DNA of 64,000 nt from BS150m-G50 sp964501185 [NCBI: uncultured Bacteroidia bacterium] (GCA_964501185.1 CAZCRT010000012.1:1-64000); one strand, 5' to 3'; shown: positions 1 through 9,309, numbered from the stretch's first letter. The notes: generated from the sequence alone by a model not told the origin. Program-made: numbers and translations.

Positions 1-96
1 GGTGCGATAGGGTTGATGGTGTAAAACGACACACAAGGCTTGGGCTTAACCTGTTCGAAGATAGTATTCTGTGCTTCAACCAACTCGAGAGTTCTA

Positions 97-2487
97 GTGA
101 AACGACTGACAAGTATCGCGCTTCTTTGTCTCACACTGTTGACAATCCTGCCTGTAGTATCGACAGCAGGAGTAGGGATCATACGTGGCACAGTGCGTGA
201 CGGTGTAACCCTGCAACCACTGGCAGGTGTCAATGTCACGATAGAGGGAGCTACTGCAGGTGGTGCTACCGATATCAACGGTGTTTTTGAGATAAGACTC
301 GTGACCACCGGTACCATGCAATTGCGTGCCAGCAGTCTGGGGTACAGTCCCAGGATTCTGACCGCAGTGGTTGTCCACGCGGGACGTATCACGCAGGTTG
401 AGTTTGAACTTCAACCACGTCTTGAGGAGATGGATACCGTTGAAGTAGCCACACAGGCCGAGTACTTCGATGCTCCCCGCGAGATGAAGGTCAGCGCTCA
501 CTCCATGCGTTTTGAGGAGATCCGGCGTGCTGCAGGTGGTATTGAGGATATCCAGAGAGTTGTGCAGCAGCTGCCAGGTGTGGTCTCTACAAGTGATCAG
601 GATAATGAGGTTATCGTACGCGGCGGTAACCCGAACGAGAATATGTTTCTTCTGGACGGGCTGGAGCTGCCAAACATCAACCATTTCGGTGTACAGGGTG
701 CTGGTGGCGGGCCAATAGGGATGCTCAATAACGAACTGGTCAGGGAAGTTGATTTTCTGGCAGGCGCCTTTCCGGCCCGGTTTGATGGCAAACTCTCCAG
801 TGTGATGGATATTGCTCTGCGCTCTGGAAGGCGGGATCGTGTGCAGGGAAATATAAATCTGTCGATGGCAGGTGCAGGTGCGCTCCTGGAAGGGCCGGTT
901 GGCGATAACACTTCCTGGATCGTCTCTTTCCGTCGCAGCTACCTCTCCCTGATTCATGGCAGTGTTGGCTTGACTGCCATCCCGGAATACTGGAACAGCC
1001 AGTTGAAAATCACACACCAGATTACACCGCTGCAGAAACTGATGGTCAACGGTATCTATGGAGACGACTATATCAACTTCAGCGATTCCACGCAGAGCGC
1101 CTATTCCCGTGGTGCTGAAGATGTTAACAGCCAGGGTCACCAGGGAGCTATCGGGTTGACGCTTGATTCCTACTGGTCTGAGCGGCACTACAGCCGTACC
1201 GTTCTGGGTGTGTCTGAGAATTACTGGGATGTGGTTGTGAAGCGTGACGAAGAGGAATGGGTCAATATTGACAATCTGGAGCGTCTCTGGCAACTGCGCA
1301 GTGACCACACCTGGCAACTGTCACCCCGATTGGAGTTCAATTCGGGCTTCTACTGGAAGAGCTTCCAGAATAATTATGATGAAGCAATCGCTGCGGATAC
1401 GGTTTTCTACTACGATCCAACCGATCCGGCGGATGATCCGGAACCTACAGGTTGGGATCCGGAGCATATTGAGCCCTATCATGCTGTCAACTGGAGCGGC
1501 TATGATCAGCTTCCCGGTGGCTATCTGGAGTTCAAATGGCAGTGGCGTAATCTTTTCATCAGGCCCGGTTTACATCTGATGTACACAGATTGGAGCGAAA
1601 GACTATCTGTCTCACCCAGGCTGGCACTGGTCCTGTCGCAGTCCCGCTTCACCTGGAAAGCTGCCTGGGGCCGTAGTCATCAACCACCCTCACCCTCGCT
1701 TACCCACATATACAATACAGGTTCTCAATTGACACCTGCTTACAGTGACCAGGTTGTCCTGGGTGGCGAGTGGCGTCCCCGCGATGATCTGAAGGTTACG
1801 CTGACCGGCTATCAGCGCTGGTTCCGGGAAGTTCCAATAAGTCACTCTCTTACTACTACTGATAGCCTGGACAGTGGTTTTCACTATGTCAACGCTGGTG
1901 AGGGGGATTCCCGTGGTGTGGAATTCTTCATGCAGCAGCGGATGACACGAGGATACTACTACATTGTGAGTCTCGCTGCATCTCGAGCGGAGCGGATCGA
2001 TCCCCGTGACGGCAGCACCCGGCTGCCGGACAGCTGGGATTACCGTCAGGTCGTATCCTTGAGCGGCGGTCGCAAGATTCCCTTCCACCACCAGCCATGG
2101 TTTCAACAGATGAAGGAGCGGTGGTGGTTCAACCTGATCGCCTGGCTGCCCCTGGTTCCAGCGGATGAACTGGAACTGTTGTTACACTATCGCTATATGG
2201 GTGGCCGGCCCTATACTGAATCCACCTATTATCCGGAGCTCCGTCGCTGGCTGACTGACGGATCAACCTCTCTTAATGGAGCCCGTTATCCCCATTATTC
2301 CCGGCTGGATCTGCGTATTGACCGCCGGTTTTTCTTCGGGCGAACCAACCTGGTAACCTACCTCGAAGTTGAAAACCTGTTTGATCGGAAAAACATCTTC
2401 AAGTATGACCATACCGTTGACGGTGAACGTCTTGATATCCTGCAGTTCCGTCGTTTCATTGTCGGGGGTGTTGTCTGGGAGTTCTAG
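97..2487 (+). CDS. TonB-dependent outer-membrane receptor with carboxypeptidase-regulatory-like N-terminal domain
   Basis: An outer-membrane beta-barrel receptor of about 796 residues, likely taking up a substrate energised by TonB. I chose the GTG at 97 because it opens a clean signal peptide (basic MKRL, then a Leu-rich core ending near VVSTAG); a TTG at 40 would add 19 unconvincing residues. A carboxypeptidase-regulatory-like beta-sandwich follows (IRGTVRDG, then DINGVFEIRL). The plug domain shows VVQQLPGVVSTSDQDNEVIV and RGGNPNENMFLLDG, and the long remainder is aromatic-rich barrel strands. The C-terminus ends in Phe (GGVVWEF), as expected for a barrel inserted by BamA. The substrate cannot be read from sequence. 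It lies 31 bp before the DUF4301 gene and may be cotranscribed with it. Confidence 0.88.
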   Translation: MKRLTSIALLCLTLLTILPVVSTAGVGIIRGTVRDGVTLQPLAGVNVTIEGATAGGATDINGVFEIRLVTTGTMQLRASSLGYSPRILTAVVVHAGRITQVEFELQPRLEEMDTVEVATQAEYFDAPREMKVSAHSMRFEEIRRAAGGIEDIQRVVQQLPGVVSTSDQDNEVIVRGGNPNENMFLLDGLELPNINHFGVQGAGGGPIGMLNNELVREVDFLAGAFPARFDGKLSSVMDIALRSGRRDRVQGNINLSMAGAGALLEGPVGDNTSWIVSFRRSYLSLIHGSVGLTAIPEYWNSQLKITHQITPLQKLMVNGIYGDDYINFSDSTQSAYSRGAEDVNSQGHQGAIGLTLDSYWSERHYSRTVLGVSENYWDVVVKRDEEEWVNIDNLERLWQLRSDHTWQLSPRLEFNSGFYWKSFQNNYDEAIAADTVFYYDPTDPADDPEPTGWDPEHIEPYHAVNWSGYDQLPGGYLEFKWQWRNLFIRPGLHLMYTDWSERLSVSPRLALVLSQSRFTWKAAWGRSHQPPSPSLTHIYNTGSQLTPAYSDQVVLGGEWRPRDDLKVTLTGYQRWFREVPISHSLTTTDSLDSGFHYVNAGEGDSRGVEFFMQQRMTRGYYYIVSLAASRAERIDPRDGSTRLPDSWDYRQVVSLSGGRKIPFHHQPWFQQMKERWWFNLIAWLPLVPADELELLLHYRYMGGRPYTESTYYPELRRWLTDGSTSLNGARYPHYSRLDLRIDRRFFFGRTNLVTYLEVENLFDRKNIFKYDHTVDGERLDILQFRRFIVGGVVWEF

Positions 2488-2518
2488 GGCTTAAACGAAG
2501 AAGTAATGTGAGACAAAG

Positions 2519-4081
2519 ATGGACTTTTCTGAAACCGATCTGAGACAGCTTAAGGAAAATGGAATTGCTTCAGCAACTGTAATGGAACAGCTGGAACGGT
2601 TTAAACGCGGAATCAACCCGGTAGTTGTTGAGCGACCCTGTACCGTTGAGGATGGGATCAGAAGACTGAGCACAGAGGATGTCAACGAGCTGCGTTATCG
2701 TTTTCAGCCGGCTCTGGCACAGGGGCGGATTACCAAGATGGTCCCCGCATCCGGTGCGGCTTCCCGTATGTTTCAATCCCTTTCCTCGGTGCTGGAACGG
2801 GACGATCTGCCAGGAGTAGAGGACTTGCGAAGGCTGGCGGCAAAGGAGCAGGAAGCAGCTGATACATTGAGTTTCCTGGAGAATCTGGAGTATTTCCCTT
2901 TCAAGCAGGAGCTCTGGAAGCAATCTCAGAAGAGAAATGCAGACCTGGGACAGGAGTTGGCCGCTGGAGAATACCGGGAAATTCTCAAGGATCTGCTCAC
3001 TTCCCGTGGTATGAGCTTTCCCCGGTTGCCTAAAGCGCTGCTCCCTTTCCATTACAACGAAGGTAACATCCACACAGCAGTTGAAGAACACCTGCAGGAA
3101 GCGCTGAGTTATGCCCGGGACAGTGAAGGAGTGGTTCGCCTGCATCTGACCCTCTCCAGCGAGTACAGAGCAGATGTCGAACACCTGCTGATGGAGATGG
3201 CTCAGAAACGACAGCTTGCACAGGAGAGTCTGGAGATCACATTCTCCAGCCAGCACTCCTCAACTGATACAATAGCGGTTGATATGGAAAACCAGCCCTT
3301 TCGGGATGATGACGGGCGACTTTTATTGCGTCCCGGTGGCCACGGAGCGCTCCTGGAAAACCTGCAGGAGCTGGGGGGTGATATTGTCTTCATCAAGAAC
3401 ATAGATAATGTGGTACATGAGCGCCACCTGGAGTTGACGGTAACCTACAAGCAGGCGCTGGGTGGCCTGTTGCTGGAACTGCAGGAACAGATATTCAGTA
3501 AACTGGAGCTGTTGGCCGCTTCTGATATTTCATCGGAGCAGGTAGAGGATATATTTAGTTTCATCAGGGAAGAGCTGCTGTTACAGCCACCGATGAAGAT
3601 TGTCAATTCGAACTCTGCTGTTCAAATACCCTGGCTGGTCGCCCGTCTTAACCGGCCGCTGCGTGTCTGTGGGCTGGTCAGGAACGAAGGGGAGCCAGGT
3701 GGCGGCCCCTTCTGGGTTAACGATGCTAGCGGTATGGAAACCCTGCAGCTGGTGGAGATAGGACAGATAGATCTGAATGATGAGGAGCAACAGGCCAGGG
3801 TGGCGTCGTCAACTCATTTCAGTCCGGTTGACCTGGTTTGTGCCACACGCGATTTTCGCGGCAACCCGTTTGAGTTGCACCCTTACCGTGATACGGAAAG
3901 TGGAATGATAGCAGAGAAGTCATTTCAGGGCCGGTCTCTGAAAGCGCTGGAATTGCCCGGTCTCTGGAACGGCAGTATGGCGCACTGGAACACTGTTTTC
4001 GTGGAAGTGCCGGCATTGACATTCAACCCTGTGAAAACGGTTCTCGACCTGTTGCGCCCCCCGCATCAACCACAGGATTAA
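2519..4081 (+). CDS. DUF4301 family protein
   Basis: A 520-residue protein that I recognise as DUF4301, a family known mainly from Bacteroidetes and relatives and without an established biochemical role. The N-terminal third carries KMVPASGAASRMFQSL, whose GxxSRM portion resembles the nucleotide-binding loop of sugar-nucleotidyltransferase folds; that resemblance is only suggestive. No signal peptide or membrane segment is visible, so it is probably cytoplasmic. The ATG at 2519 has only a weak upstream purine stretch. Family assignment is fairly sure, function is unknown. Confidence 0.8.
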   Translation: MDFSETDLRQLKENGIASATVMEQLERFKRGINPVVVERPCTVEDGIRRLSTEDVNELRYRFQPALAQGRITKMVPASGAASRMFQSLSSVLERDDLPGVEDLRRLAAKEQEAADTLSFLENLEYFPFKQELWKQSQKRNADLGQELAAGEYREILKDLLTSRGMSFPRLPKALLPFHYNEGNIHTAVEEHLQEALSYARDSEGVVRLHLTLSSEYRADVEHLLMEMAQKRQLAQESLEITFSSQHSSTDTIAVDMENQPFRDDDGRLLLRPGGHGALLENLQELGGDIVFIKNIDNVVHERHLELTVTYKQALGGLLLELQEQIFSKLELLAASDISSEQVEDIFSFIREELLLQPPMKIVNSNSAVQIPWLVARLNRPLRVCGLVRNEGEPGGGPFWVNDASGMETLQLVEIGQIDLNDEEQQARVASSTHFSPVDLVCATRDFRGNPFELHPYRDTESGMIAEKSFQGRSLKALELPGLWNGSMAHWNTVFVEVPALTFNPVKTVLDLLRPPHQPQD

Positions 4082-4103
4082 TTCCATCCCGAAAGGAGCA
4101 GTC

Positions 4104-5168
4104 TTGGATAGTCACCTTTTCTCCGAGCTGCAATTACGCGGACTGAAAATACGCAATCGCATATTCATGTCTCCCATGGTACAGTATAAAGCCGAGGAGG
4201 GTTGTGCCACAAACTGGCACCTGGTCCATTACGGCGCACGTGCTGCAGGTGGGGCAGGTTTGATAATACTGGAAGCTACCTCTATCAACAGCGATGGGCG
4301 CATCTCCAGCGCTGATCTCGAGCTGCATGAAGCAGGGCATGTCAGAGCATTAGAACCGTTGACGGAGTTTATCCGGGCAACTGGAGCAGCTGCCGGTATC
4401 CAGCTGGCGCATGCCGGACGCAAGGCAGGCAAACGGCCTCCATGGGTGAGGGTTGATCAACCGGAGCCGACACTCTGGCAAACAGTTGCACCAAGTCCAT
4501 TGCCATTCACCCCTGTCGACCCTGTGCCACACGAACTTACCGAAACAGAAATAGAACAGATTGTGATACAATTCAGGAAAGCGGCAGAGCTGGCGCTTGA
4601 GGCCGGGTTCCAGGTTGTAGAGATTCATATGGCACACGGATACCTGTTACATCAGTTTCTCTCTCCGCTTACCAATCAGCGGCAGGATGAATACGGGGGC
4701 ACTCTGGAGAACCGTTTGCGACTACCACTGCAGGTTGCAAAAGCTGTACGGGAGGTCTGGCCTGACGAGCTGCCACTACTGGTACGTATTTCCGCTACCG
4801 ACTGGACCACGGGCGGTTGGGATCTTCAGCAGTCATTGCAACTTTCAGAACATTTACGGGGTGCGGGTGTAGACCTGATTGATTGCTCCAGCGGGGGGCT
4901 GCTGCCGCAGGCTGAGATACCGGTCGCGCCCGGCTATCAGGTAGAGTTTGCTGAGTCGATAAAAAGCCAGGTCAGTGTTTCCACTGCCGCAGTCGGCCTG
5001 ATTACAGAACCGGGGCAGGCTCAGGCAATTGTGAGTAGTGGACAGGCCGACGCTATCTGTCTTGGACGGCAATTGTTACGCGAACCCTACTGGCCCCTGC
5101 GAGCTGCCCACGAACTGGCTGTCGATGTAGAATGGCCGTTGCCTCTTCAGGCAGGTCGCTGGAAATAG
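4104..5168 (+). CDS. Old Yellow Enzyme family NAD(P)H:flavin oxidoreductase (YqjM/NamA-like)
   Basis: A 354-residue FMN-dependent TIM-barrel ene-reductase, expected to reduce activated C=C bonds of enones and similar electrophiles in the cytoplasm. Visible family marks are the N-terminal FMN-binding start (RNRIFMSPM), the HAGRKA motif, the substrate-binding pair H175/H178 in HMAHGYL, and the QRQDEYGG segment. Compared with Bacillus YqjM, the redox-tuning Cys26 is Val here (PMVQY) while Tyr28 is kept. This is a real departure from the classical thermophilic-like subclass. The start is TTG at 4104, supported by AAGGAG five bases upstream; no ATG lies nearby. The physiological substrate is unknown. 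Confidence 0.85.
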   Translation: MDSHLFSELQLRGLKIRNRIFMSPMVQYKAEEGCATNWHLVHYGARAAGGAGLIILEATSINSDGRISSADLELHEAGHVRALEPLTEFIRATGAAAGIQLAHAGRKAGKRPPWVRVDQPEPTLWQTVAPSPLPFTPVDPVPHELTETEIEQIVIQFRKAAELALEAGFQVVEIHMAHGYLLHQFLSPLTNQRQDEYGGTLENRLRLPLQVAKAVREVWPDELPLLVRISATDWTTGGWDLQQSLQLSEHLRGAGVDLIDCSSGGLLPQAEIPVAPGYQVEFAESIKSQVSVSTAAVGLITEPGQAQAIVSSGQADAICLGRQLLREPYWPLRAAHELAVDVEWPLPLQAGRWK

Positions 5169-5652
5169 CTCCCTCTCGTGCCACAAATAGATGCACCACG
5201 AAGGCCACGAAGAAGAATTATGGTTGGATTAGTTGGATTGTACTATTTGTTATTGTGTTGTAAGCGTTTGTCAATATCCATCAGATTAAATCTGAAATTA
5301 CTTCGTGGTATCGTGTTAAAATCATCGTTGTGAATCAAATTGTTGCACCCTCAAAATGAATTACATCATAGAATCTTCAGCTCTCCCCTTTTTGAACTGA
5401 CCGACGTCAGACCTTGTCGAAATCTTCCATTAACCTTCTTTTTGTGTCCTTCGTGTAAGCGTAGCGCTTTGTGGTAAAACTCTTCATTTCTGCCCGAAGA
5501 CGGGTAAATAATTAAAAAGTTCAGTTTGTGAAGCGGTTTTTCTTGCGTATTATCTACCCCGATAAGATACTATTGGTCAAGTTTTTGGTAGCTCATGAGT
5601 AGCTGCCTTGTTAATGGATTATACATTTTAAATAGAATTGCGCGGAGGGAAT
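5169..5652 (+). repeat. Intergenic spacer with CACGAAG-type repeats upstream of the hydrogenase operon
   Basis: No gene is visible in this 484-bp stretch. It holds three pieces of one repeat family: ACCACGAAGGCCACGAAG at 5195-5212, CTTCGTGGTA at 5301-5310, and a longer opposite-strand version at 5436-5479 containing TGTGTCCTTCGTG and CTTTGTGGTAAAA. The first and last copies face each other. The hydrogenase promoter must lie in the last 150 bases. A weak candidate is TTGCGT (5543-5548) with GATACT (5566-5571) at 17-bp spacing, which I would not rely on. Confidence 0.5.
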
Positions 5653-6123
5653 ATGAAAGATCAAAGAAGCCGCGAGATGCTCGATCAGGACATCCGTCGC
5701 TGGGTTGATAAGCATGGCCGTGACAGGTCAGCTTTGATCGCAATTTTGCACAATGTGCATCGCGAATACTCACAGGTTTCAGCACATGCAATGGAGGAAA
5801 TCGCCGATTACCTGGGGATTCATCCTGTGGAAGTGTACGGGGTCGCCACCTTCTACTCGTTTTACAACGCTGAGCCGAAGGGCAAAAAGGTAATACGTCT
5901 GTGTCGTACCGTCTCCTGCGATATGCAGGGCAAGCAGAATCTGGTTTATGCCCTGGAGAACCGCTTTGGTATCCGGTTTGGTGAAACTACCAGAGATGGC
6001 AAATGGACCCTCGAATATACCAGTTGCATGGGTTGGTGTGACCAGGGGCCTGCCATGTTCGTGAATTCCAAACCCTACACTCAGGTTACCCCTGAGAAAC
6101 TAGATGCCATTCTGGCAGAGTAA
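5653..6123 (+). CDS. hydC: [FeFe]-hydrogenase NuoE-like subunit (HydC)
   Basis: A 156-residue thioredoxin-fold [2Fe-2S] subunit of the NuoE/HydC type that relays electrons between the NuoF-like flavin subunit and other clusters. The four ligands are visible: CRTVSC (Cys-x4-Cys) and, 39 residues on, SCMGWC (Cys-x3-Cys). The helical N-terminal half with YLGIHPVEVYGVATFYSFY is typical. I start at the ATG at 5653, which follows GGAGGG, rather than at an upstream in-frame codon. It is the first gene of a tight hydC-hydB-hydA run (12 bp to hydB), so it likely sits at the head of the transcript. Confidence 0.93.
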   Translation: MKDQRSREMLDQDIRRWVDKHGRDRSALIAILHNVHREYSQVSAHAMEEIADYLGIHPVEVYGVATFYSFYNAEPKGKKVIRLCRTVSCDMQGKQNLVYALENRFGIRFGETTRDGKWTLEYTSCMGWCDQGPAMFVNSKPYTQVTPEKLDAILAE

Positions 6124-6135
6124 CGGGAGAAAAAC

Positions 6136-7326
6136 ATGACTGATCGCAAAGGACCGATAATTTTCAGACCATACACCGCCTTCAGTGGAATGCGGAAAGC
6201 CTTCGAGATGGGTAATGCCAATGTCCTCAAAAGCGTCGATGAAGCTGGTCTGCGTGGACGGGGTGGCGCCGGATTTCCGGTTGCCATGAAGTGGAAATTC
6301 GCTCTGGCTGATATCAAGGAAGATCACACCGGGTACAGTGAAGAGCGGTTTATCGTCTGTAATGCTGACGAAGGGGAACCGGGGACCTTCAAAGACCGTG
6401 TCTTACTTGAAGAGTACTTCGAACTGCTGCTCGAGGGAATGATTATAGCTGGGTATACAATTCGTGCCTCTACAGGTCTTATCTACCTGCGTGGCGAATA
6501 CGCTTTCATGTGGGACCGGATCAAGAAGATAATAATTCGCTGGCGCGAAGAGGGCAAACTGGGTGAAAACCTCGACGGCAAAGGCTTTAATTTTGACATC
6601 CATATTCGCATGGGTGCAGGCGCGTATGTCTGTGGTGAAGAAACCGCACTGATTGAGTCGATGGAGGGTTACCGGGGTGAGCCCCGCAATCGTCCACCTT
6701 TCCCGGTAAATGCCGGTTTCAATAACCGTCCGACTGTAGTCAACAATGTAGAGACTCTCTGTCTGTTGCCACATATCATGAATGATGGTGCAGAGTGGTT
6801 TAAGAAAATCGGCACCGCTGAATCTGCCGGCAGTAAGCTTCTGAGTGTATCGGGTGACTGTGGTAAACCGGGCGTTTACGAGGTTCCCTATGGCACTACC
6901 GTTCAGGAAGTGCTGGAACTGACCGGGGCAGTTGGTGTAAAGGCTGTCCAGGTTGGTGGTGCGTCAGGTGTCTGTCTCAATGACCACGAATTCAACCGGC
7001 GTATCTGTTTCGAGGATGTCTCGACCGGTGGTTCGATCATCATTTTCAACACCACTCGCAGCATGCGGGACGTACTGGTGAATTTCCTGGGATTCTTCAT
7101 GGAAGAGTCCTGTGGCCAGTGTACTCCCTGTCGTTATGGCACCGAATGCCTGCTGGATGGGGTGCTGCAACTGAGTAGAGGTGAGGTCAACGGTGAATAC
7201 CTGGCCGAACTGGTAGGTCTTGCTGAAACGATGACCATTGCTTCCAAGTGTGGTCTCGGCCAGTCGGTAGCCAATCCGTTCCATTCAATCATTGAGAAAT
7301 TCCGCGGCGAGGTTATCCACGGATAA
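6136..7326 (+). CDS. hydB: [FeFe]-hydrogenase NuoF-like NADH/FMN subunit (HydB), short form
   Basis: A 396-residue NuoF-type subunit that binds NAD(H) and FMN and one [4Fe-4S] cluster. Motifs in order: the FMN/NADH loop GRGGAGFPVAMKWKF, CNADEGEPGTFKDR, GAGAYVCGEETALIESMEG, and the C-terminal cluster site CGQCTPCR with a later Cys in SKCGLG. It lacks the N-terminal thioredoxin-like [2Fe-2S] domain and the C-terminal two-[4Fe-4S] ferredoxin domain found in roughly 600-residue HydB proteins of electron-bifurcating hydrogenases such as Thermotoga maritima. This suggests simple NADH-linked turnover, though that is inference. ATG at 6136 follows CGGGAG. Confidence 0.92.
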   Translation: MTDRKGPIIFRPYTAFSGMRKAFEMGNANVLKSVDEAGLRGRGGAGFPVAMKWKFALADIKEDHTGYSEERFIVCNADEGEPGTFKDRVLLEEYFELLLEGMIIAGYTIRASTGLIYLRGEYAFMWDRIKKIIIRWREEGKLGENLDGKGFNFDIHIRMGAGAYVCGEETALIESMEGYRGEPRNRPPFPVNAGFNNRPTVVNNVETLCLLPHIMNDGAEWFKKIGTAESAGSKLLSVSGDCGKPGVYEVPYGTTVQEVLELTGAVGVKAVQVGGASGVCLNDHEFNRRICFEDVSTGGSIIIFNTTRSMRDVLVNFLGFFMEESCGQCTPCRYGTECLLDGVLQLSRGEVNGEYLAELVGLAETMTIASKCGLGQSVANPFHSIIEKFRGEVIHG

Positions 7327-7388
7327 GCCGTAGCACATCGCATATCACCGCTATGGCGGTTTGATCAACAAAACAAGGAGTCCAAATA

Positions 7389-9254
7389 ATGGGTAACCTT
7401 TCAGATTTCGAAAGATCCCGTATTCCATCATCCCACCTGCGGCAGCAGATTGATACCGCAGGTAAAGCGGATGTTGATATCAAGATCAATGGCAAAGAAC
7501 TAACTGTTCCCTATGGTACAACCATCCTGAATGCCGCCCGCATGGTTGGCCTCAAGATTCCGACGCTCTGCAATCACGATGACCTCTGTGTCGTCGGTGT
7601 CTGTCGTCTCTGCCTGGTAGAGGTAGAGGGGCAGAAAAACCTGCAGGCTTCCTGCGCTTTTCCTATTACTGAATCGATCAATATCAAGACTCACACCCCG
7701 AGTGTGCGTAAAGCCCGTCGTCATGTGCTTGACCTGATGTTGCGTAATCATTACGGTGAATGTTATTCCTGTCGTCGTAACCACAAGTGCCAGTTGCAGG
7801 ACCGCGCTAAAGAGCATGGTGTCGATTTCTTCCGGTTTGGCCATATTACTGAAAAACGCTTTGAAGAAGACCTGTCTTCATACGCAGTTGTACGTGACCC
7901 GGACAAATGTATTCTCTGTTACCGTTGTGTTCGCACCTGTATCGACTTGCAGGAAGTCGGTGTGCTGGAATTCATCAATCGCGGTTTCGAGACCCAGGTT
8001 TCAACCTTCATGGACAAACCGCTGGCAGATGTTATCTGTGTCAACTGTGGTCAGTGCATCAATCGTTGTCCTACCGGCGCACTCAGGGCTAATGATCCTT
8101 CCGATGCAGTCTGGGAGGCTATCGAGGATCCTAAGAAACATGTCATCATGCAGACCGCTCCAGCGCCCCGTGCCTGTATTGGAGAAGAATTCGGCCTTGA
8201 AGCTGGAACTTCCCTGACGAAGGAGCTGAATACAGCTATCCGCATGGTCGGGTTTGACCGTGTTTTCGATACCAATTTCGCAGCCGACCTGACCATTATG
8301 GAAGAGGGCACCGAATTGCTGACCAGATTGAAGGACGCCCTGGTAGAGAAGAAGGATGTCGCTCTGCCGATGATCACCTCCTGTTCACCAGGTTGGGTCA
8401 AGTACTGTGAGCATTTCTTCCCGGATCAGCTGGATCATCTTTCCACCTGCAAATCCCCCCAGCAGATGTTCGGCGCTGTGCTCAAAACCTACTATGCTGA
8501 GAAAGTCGGTATTGACCCGGCAGACATAGTAACTGTTGCCCTGATGCCCTGTTCTGCCAAGAAGTTCGAGTGTAACCGTCCCGAGATGCAGGACTCTGGT
8601 TTCAAGGATGTCGATTACGGTTTGACCACACGCGAGATGGCCCAGATGATCAAGGAGTGTGGAATCAATCTGCCGGATCTTGACAAGGAAGATTTCGATC
8701 ATCCGCTGGGTCTCGGTTCCGGTGCCGGTTTGATCTTTGGAGCAACCGGTGGCGTGATGGAGGCAGCAATTCGTACCGCTTACGAACTTGTCACCGGTCG
8801 TGAAGTGCCTTTTGAAGGTCTGAATATCACACCGGTCCGTGGTATGGAAGGAATCCGCGAAGCATCCGTGCTGATCGAGAAGCCTGTCGAAGACTGGAAG
8901 TTCCTCGATGGTGTCGAGTTGAAGGTCGCCGTAGCACACGGTACCGCCAACGCCAAGAAGATCATGGAAAAAGTTCAGAAAGGTGAGGCGGACTACCACT
9001 TCATCGAGATAATGGCCTGTCCGGGCGGTTGTCTGGGTGGTGGTGGCGCACCGATTCCGACTAACGATGAAACTCGTCGCAAGCGTGCTGAAGCGCTGTA
9101 TAACGAGGATGCCGGACTGGCTGTGCGAAAATCCCATGAGAATGCTGAAATCGCGCAGATCTACGAGGAGTTCCTCGGTGAGCCGCTGGGTGAGAAATCA
9201 CACCACCTGTTGCATACTCATTACATGCCACGTGGTAAACGAATTGGTGATTGA
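7389..9254 (+). CDS. hydA: [FeFe]-hydrogenase catalytic subunit HydA
   Basis: The 621-residue catalytic subunit that makes or oxidises H2. Domains in order: a [2Fe-2S] domain (CNHDDLCVVGVCRLC), the His-Cys [4Fe-4S] site (HYGECYSCRRNHKC), a two-[4Fe-4S] ferredoxin (CILCYRCVRTC and CVNCGQCINRC), then the H-cluster domain. H-cluster motifs are L1 TSCSPGW (C332, S333), L2 MPCSAKKFE (C388) and L3 MACPGGCLGGGG (C544, C548). L1 has Ser where the canonical motif TSCCPGW has its second Cys. Start ATG 7389 has AAGGAG eight bases upstream. A hairpin terminator follows. With the NuoE/F subunits this is a soluble NAD(P)H-linked trimer. Confidence 0.95.
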   Translation: MGNLSDFERSRIPSSHLRQQIDTAGKADVDIKINGKELTVPYGTTILNAARMVGLKIPTLCNHDDLCVVGVCRLCLVEVEGQKNLQASCAFPITESINIKTHTPSVRKARRHVLDLMLRNHYGECYSCRRNHKCQLQDRAKEHGVDFFRFGHITEKRFEEDLSSYAVVRDPDKCILCYRCVRTCIDLQEVGVLEFINRGFETQVSTFMDKPLADVICVNCGQCINRCPTGALRANDPSDAVWEAIEDPKKHVIMQTAPAPRACIGEEFGLEAGTSLTKELNTAIRMVGFDRVFDTNFAADLTIMEEGTELLTRLKDALVEKKDVALPMITSCSPGWVKYCEHFFPDQLDHLSTCKSPQQMFGAVLKTYYAEKVGIDPADIVTVALMPCSAKKFECNRPEMQDSGFKDVDYGLTTREMAQMIKECGINLPDLDKEDFDHPLGLGSGAGLIFGATGGVMEAAIRTAYELVTGREVPFEGLNITPVRGMEGIREASVLIEKPVEDWKFLDGVELKVAVAHGTANAKKIMEKVQKGEADYHFIEIMACPGGCLGGGGAPIPTNDETRRKRAEALYNEDAGLAVRKSHENAEIAQIYEEFLGEPLGEKSHHLLHTHYMPRGKRIGD

Positions 9255-9275
9255 TTATTGATTGCGAGTCAAAAA

Positions 9276-9309
9276 GGGTGGTGCCAGATTAGAAGGCGCC
9301 ACCCCTTCT
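9276..9309 (+). terminator. Terminator-like hairpin after hydA
   Basis: GGGTGGTGCC (9276-9285) pairs with GGCGCCACCC (9295-9304) over 10 bp with one G-U pair and a 9-nt loop; CTTCTTG follows. The U-tract is short, so termination may be partial and allow read-through into hydG. Confidence 0.7.

Noticed and set aside
94-1317. 407-codon open frame on the minus strand
   Set aside because: It is antisense to a clear TonB receptor and its translation is rich in His, Cys and Gln without any domain.
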